Below are positions 17,107 through 26,118 of a DNA stretch of 64,000 nucleotides, one piece after another. Made by a program: the position numbers and the translations under genes. Every line of letters begins with the position of its first letter. Position 1 is the stretch's first letter. This DNA is from Acidobacteriota bacterium (GTDB taxonomy: Bacteria; Acidobacteriota; Terriglobia; Bryobacterales; Bryobacteraceae). Below the pieces are notes generated by a model. That model did not search any database. It was not told where the DNA came from and worked only from the letters and a program-made list of their open reading frames with translations. Location: the NCBI GenBank assembly GCA_026393985.1, contig JAPKZB010000078.1, positions 1-64,000 of the forward strand, written 5' to 3'.

Positions 17107-18296
17107 TATTTCTTGTCGAAGATGGACTTGAGCTGGAGGAAGGCCGCTTCCTGATACTGCTCCTTGATTCGTTCGAGGCCTTCGGTGCGGGCGTCGCCGG
17201 GGCGGGCGGGTTCCTTTTTTAGGCAGCGGCCGAGGAGGGAGATGGCCTGGGCGTCAGAGGGGACGCGGTCGAGCGCGGCGCGAAAGCGTTCGGCGGCGAC
17301 TTCGAAGTTGCCGATTTTCCAGAGGGCGTAGCCGGCGTTGAAGTGATAGTCGGGGTCGGACTGGTCGCCTTCGAGGGCTTTGAGGAAGCTATCGAGGGCG
17401 AGGGAGGGGCTGCGGCGCATTTGGGCGGCGCCGAGGTTGTTGTAGACCTCGTTAAGGGGGACGGTGGAGGCGACGAGTTGGAAGGCCTGTTCGGCGGCGG
17501 GGTAGTCGGCGAGACGGTATTTGCAGATGCCGAGGTAGAAGTTGGCTTTGCGGTAGTGAAAGTCGGTGGAACGGACGCGCTGGAACCAGAGGGCGGCTTC
17601 GCGGAAGGCGTCCTGTTCCCAATGATAGAGGCCGAGTTGGAAGCAGGGTGGGGAGAAGTTGGCATCGAGGCGGGCGGCGTGGGTGAAGAAGCGGTGTTGG
17701 GCGGCGGGGTCGGTGGCGAGGAGGCCGCGGACGTAGTTTTCAAGGGCGTCGATGCGGGTGCGGGTGCGTTTGGCGAGAAACTGCTGTTCGTCGAGGCGGG
17801 CATCGGGGAGGAGTTCGACGAGGGTGCGGTAGCAGAGGCGGTTTTGGAGGGAGGCGAGGTCTTCCAGGGGGCCGGTTTCGACGAGTTCGTCGCTTTGGCG
17901 GAGGCGGCGGAGGTCGAGCACGCGGGCGCGGATGACGATGGTGGATTTGGCCGGGGCGGTTTGGCGGGTGACTTCGAAGCTGCCGTAGACGACGTGGTGG
18001 GCGTCGAGTTCGTCGCCGATTTTGACGACGGAGGCGCGGGTGAGGAGGGCGTAGGGGCGAATGCCGAGTCGGGTGTAGGCTTCGGTGCGGTCGCTGCGAT
18101 CGAGGACGAGCAGGCCTTCGCCCGAGACCGCTTCGTGGACCATTTCGGCGATGCTTTCCCCGATCCAATCGAGGTTCTGATCACCCTGGTTTTTGTCCCG
18201 GGACAGATTAGAAAACGGGAGGACGACAGAAGAGGCGGCGAACAGAGACGAGAGGGACGCGAGCAGGAGGGCTGAAAAGATCAGACAGCGCTGCAT
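17106..18296 (-). CDS. secreted TPR protein
   Basis: 396 residues. Signal peptide (MQRCLIFSALLLASLSSLFA), then a domain at ~22-150 (VVLPFSNLSRDKNQGDQNLD, VVYGSFEVTRQT) like the FlgO/TolB-type N-terminal domains found before TPRs. About five tetratricopeptide repeats follow (~190-370; e.g. AALWFQRVRSTDFHYRKANF and YHFNAGYALWKIGNFEVAAE). TPRs form protein-binding surfaces; it probably acts in the periplasm. It is coupled to the following receptor gene (TAATG), which suggests that it assists that receptor, though the partner is unproven. Confidence 0.82.
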   Translation of the reverse strand: MQRCLIFSALLLASLSSLFAASSVVLPFSNLSRDKNQGDQNLDWIGESIAEMVHEAVSGEGLLVLDRSDRTEAYTRLGIRPYALLTRASVVKIGDELDAHHVVYGSFEVTRQTAPAKSTIVIRARVLDLRRLRQSDELVETGPLEDLASLQNRLCYRTLVELLPDARLDEQQFLAKRTRTRIDALENYVRGLLATDPAAQHRFFTHAARLDANFSPPCFQLGLYHWEQDAFREAALWFQRVRSTDFHYRKANFYLGICKYRLADYPAAEQAFQLVASTVPLNEVYNNLGAAQMRRSPSLALDSFLKALEGDQSDPDYHFNAGYALWKIGNFEVAAERFRAALDRVPSDAQAISLLGRCLKKEPARPGDARTEGLERIKEQYQEAAFLQLKSIFDKK

Positions 18297-18320
18297 CCCT
18301 CTCAGTATAGCTTTGGGGGG

Positions 18321-18632
18321 CTAGTTCAGCACTAGTTTGGTGTTGGTGCCGCCGATGCGGATTTCGTTGACGGTGAGCTGGCCGTCGCCATTGGCGTAGC
18401 GGACGGAGGTGGATTTGTACTTGGCGTCGACCTGTTCGGACTTGACGCTGGCTTCGATGGTTTTCCTGCCGTCCCGGATGATCATTTTATCGCCGTCGAC
18501 CTTGACGCGGTAGGCGCCGGGCTTGAGCTGGGCGCCGGCGATGTGGGCGGGCTCATAGAAGGTGACGGTGAAATCGGAGACGCCGGCGAAGGCGGAAGAT
18601 AACATCAATGCAAACATAGCAACTAACTTCAT
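18321..18632 (-). CDS. small secreted beta-rich protein of unknown function
   Basis: 103 residues starting with a signal peptide (MKLVAMFALMLSSAFAG). The mature part is beta-rich (DFTVTFYEPAHIAGAQLKPG, MIIRDGRKTIEASVKSEQ, NEIRIGGTNTKLVLN). AGGAG lies 12 bases before ATG 18632. Small proteins of this kind are common in acidobacteria; no function is known to me. The gene stops 24 bp before the secreted TPR gene and may share its transcript. Confidence 0.72.
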   Translation of the reverse strand: MKLVAMFALMLSSAFAGVSDFTVTFYEPAHIAGAQLKPGAYRVKVDGDKMIIRDGRKTIEASVKSEQVDAKYKSTSVRYANGDGQLTVNEIRIGGTNTKLVLN

Positions 18633-18712
18633 GGGATTACCTGGCTCCTGAATTGACTTTCGAGATAGATGGTTGGGCCTGCTTGACTCATGGCACGACC
18701 CGGTATGCCTAT

Positions 18713-19513
18713 CTATACGAAGGAGCGCAGGAAATGTTCCGTGGCGCGGAAGGATTTTTCGACAATTTCCGGCTGCGGGCCAAAGCCGGGGAGCCAGACG
18801 ACGCCGGGTTCGGCGCGGAACCAGGTGAGCTGACGTTTGGCGTACTGGCGGGTTTTGGTTTGCATTTCGGCGAGGGCGGCGGGCGCGGGGAGGCGGCCGG
18901 CGAGAACATCGACGGCCTGTTTGTAACCAAGGGCGGCGAAGGGTTTGGCGGAGGGGGGATAGAGGGTGAGTAAGTGGGCGGTTTCTTCGACGAGGCCGGC
19001 CTGCCACATGCGGAGGCAACGGGCGTCGAGATTGGCGTAGAGTAAGTGGCGGGGAGGATCGAGACCGAGTTGGAGGGTGCGGTAGCCGGTGAGGGCGTCG
19101 AGGCCCTGAGCAAAGACATCGGCCGAGGGCTGGCCGGTGAGGAGGCGGATTTCGAGGGCGCGGAGGGTTTTGTTGCGGTCGTTGGGGTGGATGCGGGCGG
19201 CGGCGGCGGGATCGAGGCGGGCGAGGAGGCGGTGGAGGCGGGGGCGTTGGGCGAGGCGGGCGCGGAGGGCGGGGGAGGCGGGGGGGCCTGGGGAGAGGCC
19301 GCGGAGGAGGGCGAGGTCAAAGAGATGGTGGGGGGGGGATTGGCGGTCGGCGGCGGGGAGTTTGGCGGTGCCGATGTCGAAGCCGCGGAAGACCTGGAGG
19401 GAGTCGGCGTTGAGGATTTCGCCGTCGAAGCGGCGGGCGAGGGCGAGGGCGAGATCGCTTTTGCCGGAGCCGGTGGGGCCGACAATTGTGAGGAGGGGGG
19501 CGAGGGCGGACAC
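18713..19513 (-). CDS. miaA: tRNA dimethylallyltransferase with an internal deletion
   Basis: MiaA transfers a dimethylallyl group to A37 of tRNAs reading codons that begin with U. The N-terminus is complete: P-loop GPTGSGKSDLAL, NADSLQVFRGFDIGTAK and PPHHLFDL. The C-terminus is also typical: DPAAAARIHPNDRNKTLRAL, FAALGYKQ and TKTRQYAKRQLTWFR. Between Leu67 and Ala68, however, the ~40 residues that normally carry the DP...YSAA helix and the conserved GGTGLY motif are missing, and the helix before DPAAAARIH is short too. Length is 266 against about 300 in relatives. The frame is kept. The enzyme may be inactive, or the assembly may have lost ~120 bp here (junction 19312/19313). Confidence 0.85.
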   Translation of the reverse strand: MSALAPLLTIVGPTGSGKSDLALALARRFDGEILNADSLQVFRGFDIGTAKLPAADRQSPPHHLFDLALLRGLSPGPPASPALRARLAQRPRLHRLLARLDPAAAARIHPNDRNKTLRALEIRLLTGQPSADVFAQGLDALTGYRTLQLGLDPPRHLLYANLDARCLRMWQAGLVEETAHLLTLYPPSAKPFAALGYKQAVDVLAGRLPAPAALAEMQTKTRQYAKRQLTWFRAEPGVVWLPGFGPQPEIVEKSFRATEHFLRSFV

Positions 19514-19597
19514 GATTCCAGTGTAGGTTCGAAACCCTTTGCTCGGCCGGGGAATCCATTCGGGCAGGTATATACTAAGAGGCAGAAAGCAGGCAGG

Positions 19598-21625
19598 ATG
19601 CGTCTTATTCAGCGTTATTTCATGACTTTGGCCGGGCTATCGGTCGCTGTGTCCGCGTATGGGCAGGGTGTGCCGGGGGCCGGACCGCGGCGGATCGAGA
19701 ACCGCGGCGGGTCCTACTACAACTACGCAATGGGGCATCTGTACGCCGATCTGGCGCAGACCTACGGCAATCGGGCCGAATACCTGAATAAGGCGATTGA
19801 ATTCTTCAAGGCCGCGATGAAGGAGGACCCTTCGGCGGCGTTTTTGGCCGAGGAGATGTCGGACCTTTATATCCAGGCCGGGCGACTGCGGGAGGCGGTG
19901 TCGGAGTCCGAGTCGGCGATCAAGGCCAACCCGAACGATCTGACGGCGCGGCGCATTCTGGGCCGGATCTTTTCGCGGCTGGTGGGCGATCCGCAGACGC
20001 GTGGCTTGAACGGGGAGATGCTGAAGCGGGCCACCGAGCAGTACGGAAAGATTACGGAGCTGGACGCCGAGGATGCCGAAAGCTGGATGATGCTGGGGCG
20101 GCTGCACAAGATTGCGCAGAATTCGGTGGACGCCAAGATTGCTTACGAAAAGGCACTGGCGCTGGACCCGGAGAACGTGGACGCGTTGAGCGGCCTGGCG
20201 CTGGTGCTGGCGGATGTGGGGGATACGGCCAAGGCGGCGGAGTTGTTAAGGAAAGTGGCGGAGAAGAGCCCGAATCTGCGGACGTTGACGGCGCTGGCGC
20301 AGGCCTACGAGCAGATGCGGGATTTCGGCATGGCGAGCGAGACGCTGCGGAAGGCGCTCGAGATGCAGCCGGAGAACCTGGACATTAAGAAAGACTTTGC
20401 GAACTCGCTGGTGATGGCGGACAAGGTGGACGAGGCGCTGCGCACCTACGAGGAGCTGGTGAAGGAAGACCCGAAGGACGGGTTGAGCTACTTGCGGCTG
20501 TCACAGATTTACCGGCAGAAGGGGCAGGTGGATAAGGCGTGGACGGCGAGCAACGCGGCCAAGCGGATTGATCCGACCAATCTGGAGATCCGCTACAACG
20601 AAGTGAACCTGTACGAGGGACAGGGCAAGTATGCCGAGGCGATTGCGGCGTTGAAGGACGTGCTGGGGCAGTCGCTGCGGGGTTCGAGCGCGGGGGAGAA
20701 GAACAACCGGGCGATGTTGCTCGAGCGGTTGGGTCTGCTGTACCGGGGTAACGATCAGCCGGCTGAGGCGGTGGAGCAGTTTACAGAGATGGCGGCGCTC
20801 GATAAAGACTTGGCGGCGCGGAGCGCGGCGCAGGTGGTGGACACGTGGCGGCAGGCGCGGCAGTATCCGAAGGCGATTGCGGCGGCCGATGAGGCGTTGC
20901 AGAAGTTTCCGGACGACCGGATGATCCGGATTGTGCGGGCGAGCGCGCTGGCCGAGTCGGGGAGGGCGGACGAGGCGGTAGCGGACTTGAAGAAGATGCT
21001 GGGCGGCAAGGCGGACCGCGAGACGCATCTGCAGCTGGCGCAGCTCTACGACAAGGCCAAGAACTACGGGGAGATGGGCAAGAGCCTCGATGCGGCCGAG
21101 GGGCTGTCGAAGACCGATGAAGAGCGGGAGGCGGTCTGGTTCAGCCGGGGCGCGATGCTTGAGAAGCAGAAGAAGTTTGAAGAGGCCGAACGGGAGTTTC
21201 GCAAGGTGCTGGCGATCAGCCCGAACAATCCCGGGGCTTTGAACTATCTGGGCTACATGCTGGCGGACCGAAACGTCCGGGTGGGCGAGGCGGAGAAGAT
21301 GATCGCCAAGGCGCTTGAACAGGAGCCGAACAACGGGGCGTACCTCGATAGCCTGGGCTGGGCGCAGTACCGGCTGGGCAAATACGAGGAGGCGCTGGCG
21401 AGCTTGCTGCGTTCGGCGTCGCTCACGCAGAGGGACTCGACGATTCATGATCATCTAGGCGATGTATATTTCAAGCTGAACAAGGTGAAGGAGGCCATCG
21501 CCGCATGGGAGAAGTCGATCAAGGAATGGGAAGCGAGCGCACCGAGCGAACGCGAGAACGTGGACATTACGAAGGTGCAGAAGAAGCTCGAAAGCGCCAA
21601 GGCCAAGGTGGCGCGCGAAAAGTAA
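19598..21625 (+). CDS. large secreted TPR protein
   Basis: 675 residues. After a short N-terminal signal-like segment (MTLAGLSVAVSAYGQG from residue 9) come at least a dozen tetratricopeptide repeats from ~40 to ~640, e.g. AIEFFKAAMKEDPSAAFLAE, AKIAYEKALALDPENVDALS and EAEREFRKVLAISPNNPGAL. The C-terminal part resembles proteins with a YLDSLGWAQYRLGKYEEAL repeat, seen in many exported bacterial TPR proteins. It probably scaffolds an envelope complex. ATG 19598 was chosen because the frame upstream is antisense to miaA; ATG 19622 is also possible. The 3' end overlaps the PQQ dehydrogenase frame by ~100 nt. Confidence 0.85.
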   Translation: MRLIQRYFMTLAGLSVAVSAYGQGVPGAGPRRIENRGGSYYNYAMGHLYADLAQTYGNRAEYLNKAIEFFKAAMKEDPSAAFLAEEMSDLYIQAGRLREAVSESESAIKANPNDLTARRILGRIFSRLVGDPQTRGLNGEMLKRATEQYGKITELDAEDAESWMMLGRLHKIAQNSVDAKIAYEKALALDPENVDALSGLALVLADVGDTAKAAELLRKVAEKSPNLRTLTALAQAYEQMRDFGMASETLRKALEMQPENLDIKKDFANSLVMADKVDEALRTYEELVKEDPKDGLSYLRLSQIYRQKGQVDKAWTASNAAKRIDPTNLEIRYNEVNLYEGQGKYAEAIAALKDVLGQSLRGSSAGEKNNRAMLLERLGLLYRGNDQPAEAVEQFTEMAALDKDLAARSAAQVVDTWRQARQYPKAIAAADEALQKFPDDRMIRIVRASALAESGRADEAVADLKKMLGGKADRETHLQLAQLYDKAKNYGEMGKSLDAAEGLSKTDEEREAVWFSRGAMLEKQKKFEEAEREFRKVLAISPNNPGALNYLGYMLADRNVRVGEAEKMIAKALEQEPNNGAYLDSLGWAQYRLGKYEEALASLLRSASLTQRDSTIHDHLGDVYFKLNKVKEAIAAWEKSIKEWEASAPSERENVDITKVQKKLESAKAKVAREK

Positions 21626-23478
21626 TTGGCCTGCTGGCGGCCGCCTTGCCTCTGCTGGCGCAGGGGCAAGGGCCGGAGTGGCGTCACTGGGGTGGGGACG
21701 CGGGCGGACAGAAGTACTCGCCGCTGCGGCAGATCCACCGGGGGAACGTGGCCAAGCTGAAGGTGTCATGGACGTACCGGACGGGGGAGATCAGCGACGG
21801 GAGCATGTCTCCGTCGCGGAGCGCGTTTGAGACGACGCCGCTGTATGTGGACGGGGTGTTGTATGTGACGACGCCCTTCAACCGGCTGGTGGCGCTGGAG
21901 GCGGAGACGGGGAAGGAGAGGTGGGCTTTTGATCCGAAACTGGACCGGACGAAGCCGCTGAACCTGTTCATCAGCCGGGGGGCTTCGTATTGGACCGACG
22001 GAAAGACGCGGCGGATTTTTTACGGGACGCAGGGGGGTAGGCTGTATTCGGTGGACGCGGCGACGGGGAAGCCGGATGCGGAGTTCGGGGAGGGGGGATC
22101 GATCGACCTGCGGATGGGGGTGGCGGAGGCGTGGCCGGACAAGGGCTACGGGATGACATCGCCTCCGGCGGTCTATCGGAACGTGGTGATTTGCGGGGCG
22201 TGGACGGCGGACGGAGAGCCGCAGGGTCCGGCGGGGGACATCCGCGGGTTCGACGCGCGGACGGGGAAGCTGCTGTGGACCTTTCACACCGTGCCGCGGG
22301 CGGGCGAGTTCGGCTATGAGACCTGGCCGGCGGGGGCGGGCAAGGACCGGGCGGCGGTGAACGCCTGGAGCGTACTGAGCGTGGATACGGAGCGGGGTAT
22401 GGTGTTTGTGCCGCTGACTTCGCCCGCCTACGACTACTACGGAGGGGACCGGAGGGGCGATGGGCTGTTCGGCGATTCGGTGGTGGCGCTCGATGCGATG
22501 ACGGGTAAGCGGGTGTGGCATTTCCAGACGATTCACCACAACATTTGGGACTATGACCTGCCGGCGCAGCCGAACCTGGTGACGGTGCGGCACGGGGGGC
22601 GGATGGTGCCGGCGGTGGCGCAGGTGACCAAGACCGGGTTCGTTTTTCTGCTGGACCGGGCAACGGGTAAGCCGCTGTTTCCGGTGGAGGAGCGGGCGGT
22701 TCCGGCGAGCGGGGTGCCGGGGGAATGGGCGTCGCCGACGCAGCCGGTGCCGGTGAAGCCGCCGCCGTTTACGCGGCAGTTGATGAAGGCGGAGGAGTTG
22801 ACGACGGTGACGCCGGAGTCGCGGAAGTTCTGCGAGGAGATCGTCAAGGGCGCGAAGTTTGGCGGGTTGTACACGCCGATTGGGCTGGAGCGGACGATTC
22901 TATTTCCGGGCACGAACGGGGGGACGAACTGGGGCGGGGCGTCGTTTGACCCGGCGACGCGGACGCTGTATGTGAACTCGATGGACGTGGGGATGACATT
23001 TCAGATGGAGAAGCGGCCGGAGGGGGCGGTGGTTCCGTACCGGGCGCGGGGGGCGCGGACGCCGAATTCGCGTTTTTGGGACAACAATCTGTACTCGTGC
23101 CAGCAGCCGCCGTGGGGGAGTTTGACGGCGATTGATCTGGACACGGGAACGTTCCGGTGGCGGGTGGTGCTGGGCGAGTACGAGGAGCTGACCAGGCGGG
23201 GGGTGGCGAAGACGGGAACGCCGAACCTGGGCGGGTCGCTCGTGACGGCGGGGGGATTGCTGTTTATTGCGGCGACCAACGATGGGCGCTTCCGGGCGTT
23301 TGATAAAGACTCGGGGCAACAGCTTTGGGAGACGCGGCTGCCGGCGAGCGGACACGCCAATCCGATGACGTTCGCCGGGCCGCAATCGAAGCGGCAGTTT
23401 GTAGTGATTGCGGCGGGCGGGGGGAACAAGTACAGCACCACTTTCGCCGATGCGCTGGTGGCGTTTGCCCTGGAGTAG
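21526..23478 (+). CDS. PQQ-dependent dehydrogenase (quinoprotein)
   Basis: About 650 residues with an eight-bladed propeller of the PQQ alcohol/glucose dehydrogenase type. Propeller motifs include WRHWGGDAGGQKYSPL, LVALEAETGKERWAFD, YSVDAATGKPD and VVALDAMTGKRVWHFQ. The HHNIWDYDLPAQPNL segment is characteristic of the sugar-dehydrogenase branch. Such enzymes oxidise sugars or alcohols in the periplasm and pass electrons to quinone or cytochromes. A hydrophobic stretch (VIGLLAAALPLLAQG) looks like a signal h-region, but the preceding ~32 residues are unusually charged. The exact start is uncertain: ATG 21526 lies inside the TPR gene and no better start is in frame. Confidence 0.87.
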   Translation: MGSERTERTRERGHYEGAEEARKRQGQGGARKVIGLLAAALPLLAQGQGPEWRHWGGDAGGQKYSPLRQIHRGNVAKLKVSWTYRTGEISDGSMSPSRSAFETTPLYVDGVLYVTTPFNRLVALEAETGKERWAFDPKLDRTKPLNLFISRGASYWTDGKTRRIFYGTQGGRLYSVDAATGKPDAEFGEGGSIDLRMGVAEAWPDKGYGMTSPPAVYRNVVICGAWTADGEPQGPAGDIRGFDARTGKLLWTFHTVPRAGEFGYETWPAGAGKDRAAVNAWSVLSVDTERGMVFVPLTSPAYDYYGGDRRGDGLFGDSVVALDAMTGKRVWHFQTIHHNIWDYDLPAQPNLVTVRHGGRMVPAVAQVTKTGFVFLLDRATGKPLFPVEERAVPASGVPGEWASPTQPVPVKPPPFTRQLMKAEELTTVTPESRKFCEEIVKGAKFGGLYTPIGLERTILFPGTNGGTNWGGASFDPATRTLYVNSMDVGMTFQMEKRPEGAVVPYRARGARTPNSRFWDNNLYSCQQPPWGSLTAIDLDTGTFRWRVVLGEYEELTRRGVAKTGTPNLGGSLVTAGGLLFIAATNDGRFRAFDKDSGQQLWETRLPASGHANPMTFAGPQSKRQFVVIAAGGGNKYSTTFADALVAFALE

Positions 23479-23494
23479 GGAGATACTGAACACT

Positions 23495-23950
23495 ATGCGG
23501 AAACAATGGATGACGTGGGCAATGGTCCTGGCCGGTGCGGGCGACGCGACCGCGGCGGAGCGGTATGGCAAGGGCTTGACGTTGAGCCAGCCGACGCCGG
23601 TGGCGACGATTCTGGCCAGCCCCGAGCAGTATGTGGGCAAGACGGTGCAGGTACGCGGGAAGGTGACCGAGGTTTGCACCATGATGGGCTGCTGGATGCA
23701 GGTGGTGGACCAGAAGAACGGCATGCGGATCAAGGTGAATGACGGGGAGATGGTGTTTCCGCGGACGGCGGTGGGCAAGACGGCGACGGCCGAAGGGGTG
23801 CTGAAGAAGCTGGTGCTGAGCAAAGAGCAGGCGGTGGCGCGGGCGCGGCACGAGGCCGAGGAGCAGGGGCGGAAGTTCGACCCGGCGTCGGTGAAGAGTG
23901 GGTTGGTGATCTACCAGGTTCAGGGAACCGGAGCGTTGGTGGGCGAATAA
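23495..23950 (+). CDS. DUF4920-like secreted protein
   Basis: 151 residues with an N-terminal signal-like segment (MRKQWMTWAMVLAGAGDATA). The central part GKTVQVRGKVTEVCTMMGCW followed by MQV is the DUF4920 signature with its two Cys, in an OB-fold-like domain. A charged helix (SKEQAVARARHEAEEQGRKF) follows. The function of DUF4920 is unknown; the Cys pair suggests metal binding or redox. It starts 16 bp after the PQQ dehydrogenase and its TAA shares a base with the next ATG (TAATG), so it is in an operon with both. Confidence 0.8.
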   Translation: MRKQWMTWAMVLAGAGDATAAERYGKGLTLSQPTPVATILASPEQYVGKTVQVRGKVTEVCTMMGCWMQVVDQKNGMRIKVNDGEMVFPRTAVGKTATAEGVLKKLVLSKEQAVARARHEAEEQGRKFDPASVKSGLVIYQVQGTGALVGE

Positions 23951-25512
23951 TGCAGCGCAGAAGACTGTTGTGGATGGCGGGAGCGGCCGCCGGGAGCGTG
24001 TTTGGCCAGGCGGCGGCGCCGGTGGGGCGGCCCCGGTGCAAGCTGGTGCTGGCGATTACGGTGGACCAGTTCCGGTATGACTATCTGACGCGGTTCCGGA
24101 GCGAGTACACGGGCGGGATTGCGCGGTTGCTGACGCAGGGGGCGGTGTTTACCAATGCGTTTTATGAGCATACGCCGACCGTAACGGCGGTGGGCCACGC
24201 GACGATTCTGAGCGGGGCGAGTCCGGCGCTGTCCGGAATTGTGGGTAACGACTGGTGGGACCGGGAGTTGAACCGGGAGGTAACGAGCGTCTTTGACCCG
24301 AAGGCCAAGACGCTGGGGGCGCCCGAGCGGGCGGCGGCTTCGCCGCACCGGCTGCTGGTTTCAAGCATTGGCGATGAGATCAAGATGTCGGGCAAGGGGG
24401 AGAGCCGGACGATCGGGATATCGGTGAAGGACCGGGGGGCGATTCTGCCAGCCGGGCGGATGGGGGACGCGGCGTACTGGTTCGATAACGAATCGGGCAA
24501 GTTCGTTTCGAGCACCTGGTATCAGAAGGCGCTGCCGGAATGGGTGGAGTCGTTCAACGGCCGGAAGCCGGGGGAGAAGTTTTTGGGCGCCGAATGGAAG
24601 GCCGGCGCCGTGCTGCTCAAGAAGATGCCGGCCAAGGCCGACACGATGTTCTACTCGAACATGGAGGCAAGCCCGTTTGGTAACGACCTGCTTGAGGAGT
24701 TCACCGAGGCGGCGATTGAGAACGAGAAGTTAGGCCAGCATGCGGGCGTGGACGTGCTGGCGGTGAGTTTTTCGTGCAACGACTATGTCGGCCACGCTGA
24801 GGGGCCGGATTCTCCGCATGCGCACGATATGTGTGTGCGGACCGATGCGATGCTGGCGAAGCTGTTTGCGTTTCTCGACAGAAAGATCGGGATGCGGAAC
24901 GTGCTGGTGACGTTCACGGCCGACCACGGCGTGGCGCCGGTGCCGGAGGTGAATACGGCGCGTAAGATGCCGGGGGCGCGGCTGAAGGACCGGGAGATCG
25001 GGGCGGCGATCGAAGAGGCGTTGAGCGCGCGGTACGGGGCCGGGAAATGGCTCGTGCAGGCCAAGTCGCCGTATGTTCCGTATTTGAACTATGAGTTGTT
25101 GTCGGCGCGGCGGATTCCGGCGGGGGAGGCGCGGCAGGTGGCGGCGGAGGCGGTGCGGAACCTGGCGGGGATTGCCCGCGTCTACACAAAAGACCAAATG
25201 ATAGCCGGCATTGCGATCACCGATTTTGTGGCCCGCCGGGTGCATAACGGGTACTACGCGGGGCGGGGTCCGGACCTGGTGGTGGTGACCGAACCGTATG
25301 CGATGTATGCGGCGCGCGGAACCACGCACGGGGCGCCGTACCACTATGATGCGCAGGTGCCGGTGATTCTGATGGGGCCCGGGGTGAAGGCGGGCCGCTA
25401 CCACCGGGCGGCGGCGGTGAACGACATTGCACCGACCCTGGCGACACTGCTCGATGTGGCGATGCCGAGCGGTAACATGGGCCGGACGTTGGACGAGTGT
25501 TTGGCGTATTGA
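23950..25512 (+). CDS. PafA-like alkaline phosphatase family protein
   Basis: 520 residues of the alkaline phosphatase superfamily, closest to the PafA-type enzymes that hydrolyse phosphate monoesters in the periplasm. The metal ligands and nucleophile are visible: LAITVDQFRYDYL (first Asp), TPTVTAVGHATILSG (nucleophilic Thr), SCNDYVGHAEGPDS, TFTADHGVAPVPE and the C-terminal THGAPYHYDAQVPVILMGPG. The N-terminus (RRRLLWMAGAAAGSVFGQ) is a likely signal, with an Arg-rich start that could suit Tat. Translation is coupled to the DUF4920 gene by TAATG. Confidence 0.9.
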   Translation: MQRRRLLWMAGAAAGSVFGQAAAPVGRPRCKLVLAITVDQFRYDYLTRFRSEYTGGIARLLTQGAVFTNAFYEHTPTVTAVGHATILSGASPALSGIVGNDWWDRELNREVTSVFDPKAKTLGAPERAAASPHRLLVSSIGDEIKMSGKGESRTIGISVKDRGAILPAGRMGDAAYWFDNESGKFVSSTWYQKALPEWVESFNGRKPGEKFLGAEWKAGAVLLKKMPAKADTMFYSNMEASPFGNDLLEEFTEAAIENEKLGQHAGVDVLAVSFSCNDYVGHAEGPDSPHAHDMCVRTDAMLAKLFAFLDRKIGMRNVLVTFTADHGVAPVPEVNTARKMPGARLKDREIGAAIEEALSARYGAGKWLVQAKSPYVPYLNYELLSARRIPAGEARQVAAEAVRNLAGIARVYTKDQMIAGIAITDFVARRVHNGYYAGRGPDLVVVTEPYAMYAARGTTHGAPYHYDAQVPVILMGPGVKAGRYHRAAAVNDIAPTLATLLDVAMPSGNMGRTLDECLAY

Positions 25513-25569
25513 AACGGCTGGCTGTGGTAGGCTAGCAGATAGCTTAAAAAGGGAGTTCGATCAAGATTT

Positions 25570-26082
25570 ATGTTTATCCGTTCGCTGCTTTTGCCGGCCC
25601 TACTGCTTGCCGGCGCCACGGTTGCTTCGGCGCAGATGAAAGTTGCGATTATCAACCTGCAGAAGGCTGTTCTCGACACGGCGGAGTTGACCAAGGCGCA
25701 AAAGGATCTGGAAGCGAAGTTTAAGCCGCGCCAGGATCAGATGGAGGCGATTCAGAAGGAGCTGCAGCAGATTCAGACGCAACTGCAAACGATGCAGGGC
25801 AAGCTGACACCGGCGGCTGAGCAGGAGTTGACCGTGCGCGGTCAGCGACGGCAGCGCGAATTGCAGCGGATGACGGAAGATCTGCAGGGTGATGTGGACC
25901 GGGAGCGGCAGGATGTGTTGGGCCGGAGCGCCAAGCGGATGGAAGATGTGGTGAAGAAGGTTTCCGAAGCGGGCGGCTACGATGTGGTAATCGACGTCAC
26001 GAACGCGGTTTTCTTCAAGCCGGCGTTGGAGATTACCAAGCTGGCGACCGAGGAATATAACAAAGCTTATCCGGTGCAGTAG
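25570..26082 (+). CDS. OmpH/Skp-like periplasmic chaperone
   Basis: 170 residues. A signal peptide (MFIRSLLLPALLLAGATVASA) is followed by QMKVAIINLQKAVLDTAE, the beta strand that starts OmpH/Skp proteins. A long coiled coil (~45-125; AIQKELQQIQTQLQTMQGK and RELQRMTEDLQ) and a final strand YDVVIDVTNAVFFKPALEIT follow. Skp trimers hold unfolded outer-membrane barrels during transit. This fits an organism with several giant barrels. Whether this is the housekeeping skp cannot be told, as bamA and lpxD are not adjacent. Confidence 0.87.
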   Translation: MFIRSLLLPALLLAGATVASAQMKVAIINLQKAVLDTAELTKAQKDLEAKFKPRQDQMEAIQKELQQIQTQLQTMQGKLTPAAEQELTVRGQRRQRELQRMTEDLQGDVDRERQDVLGRSAKRMEDVVKKVSEAGGYDVVIDVTNAVFFKPALEITKLATEEYNKAYPVQ

Positions 26083-26118
26083 GTCTTTGGTTTCAGAGGG
26101 GGTTCGGAGGGGATTCCG

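Noticed and set aside
13732-17154. Long plus-strand ORFs (up to 686 aa) rich in Gly, Glu, Ala and Val
   Set aside because: They are antisense shadows of the minus-strand receptor and PP2C genes, caused by high GC in third positions.
19515-19545. T-arm-like GGTTCGAAACC as a tRNA
   Set aside because: No acceptor stem, D-arm or anticodon stem fits around it.
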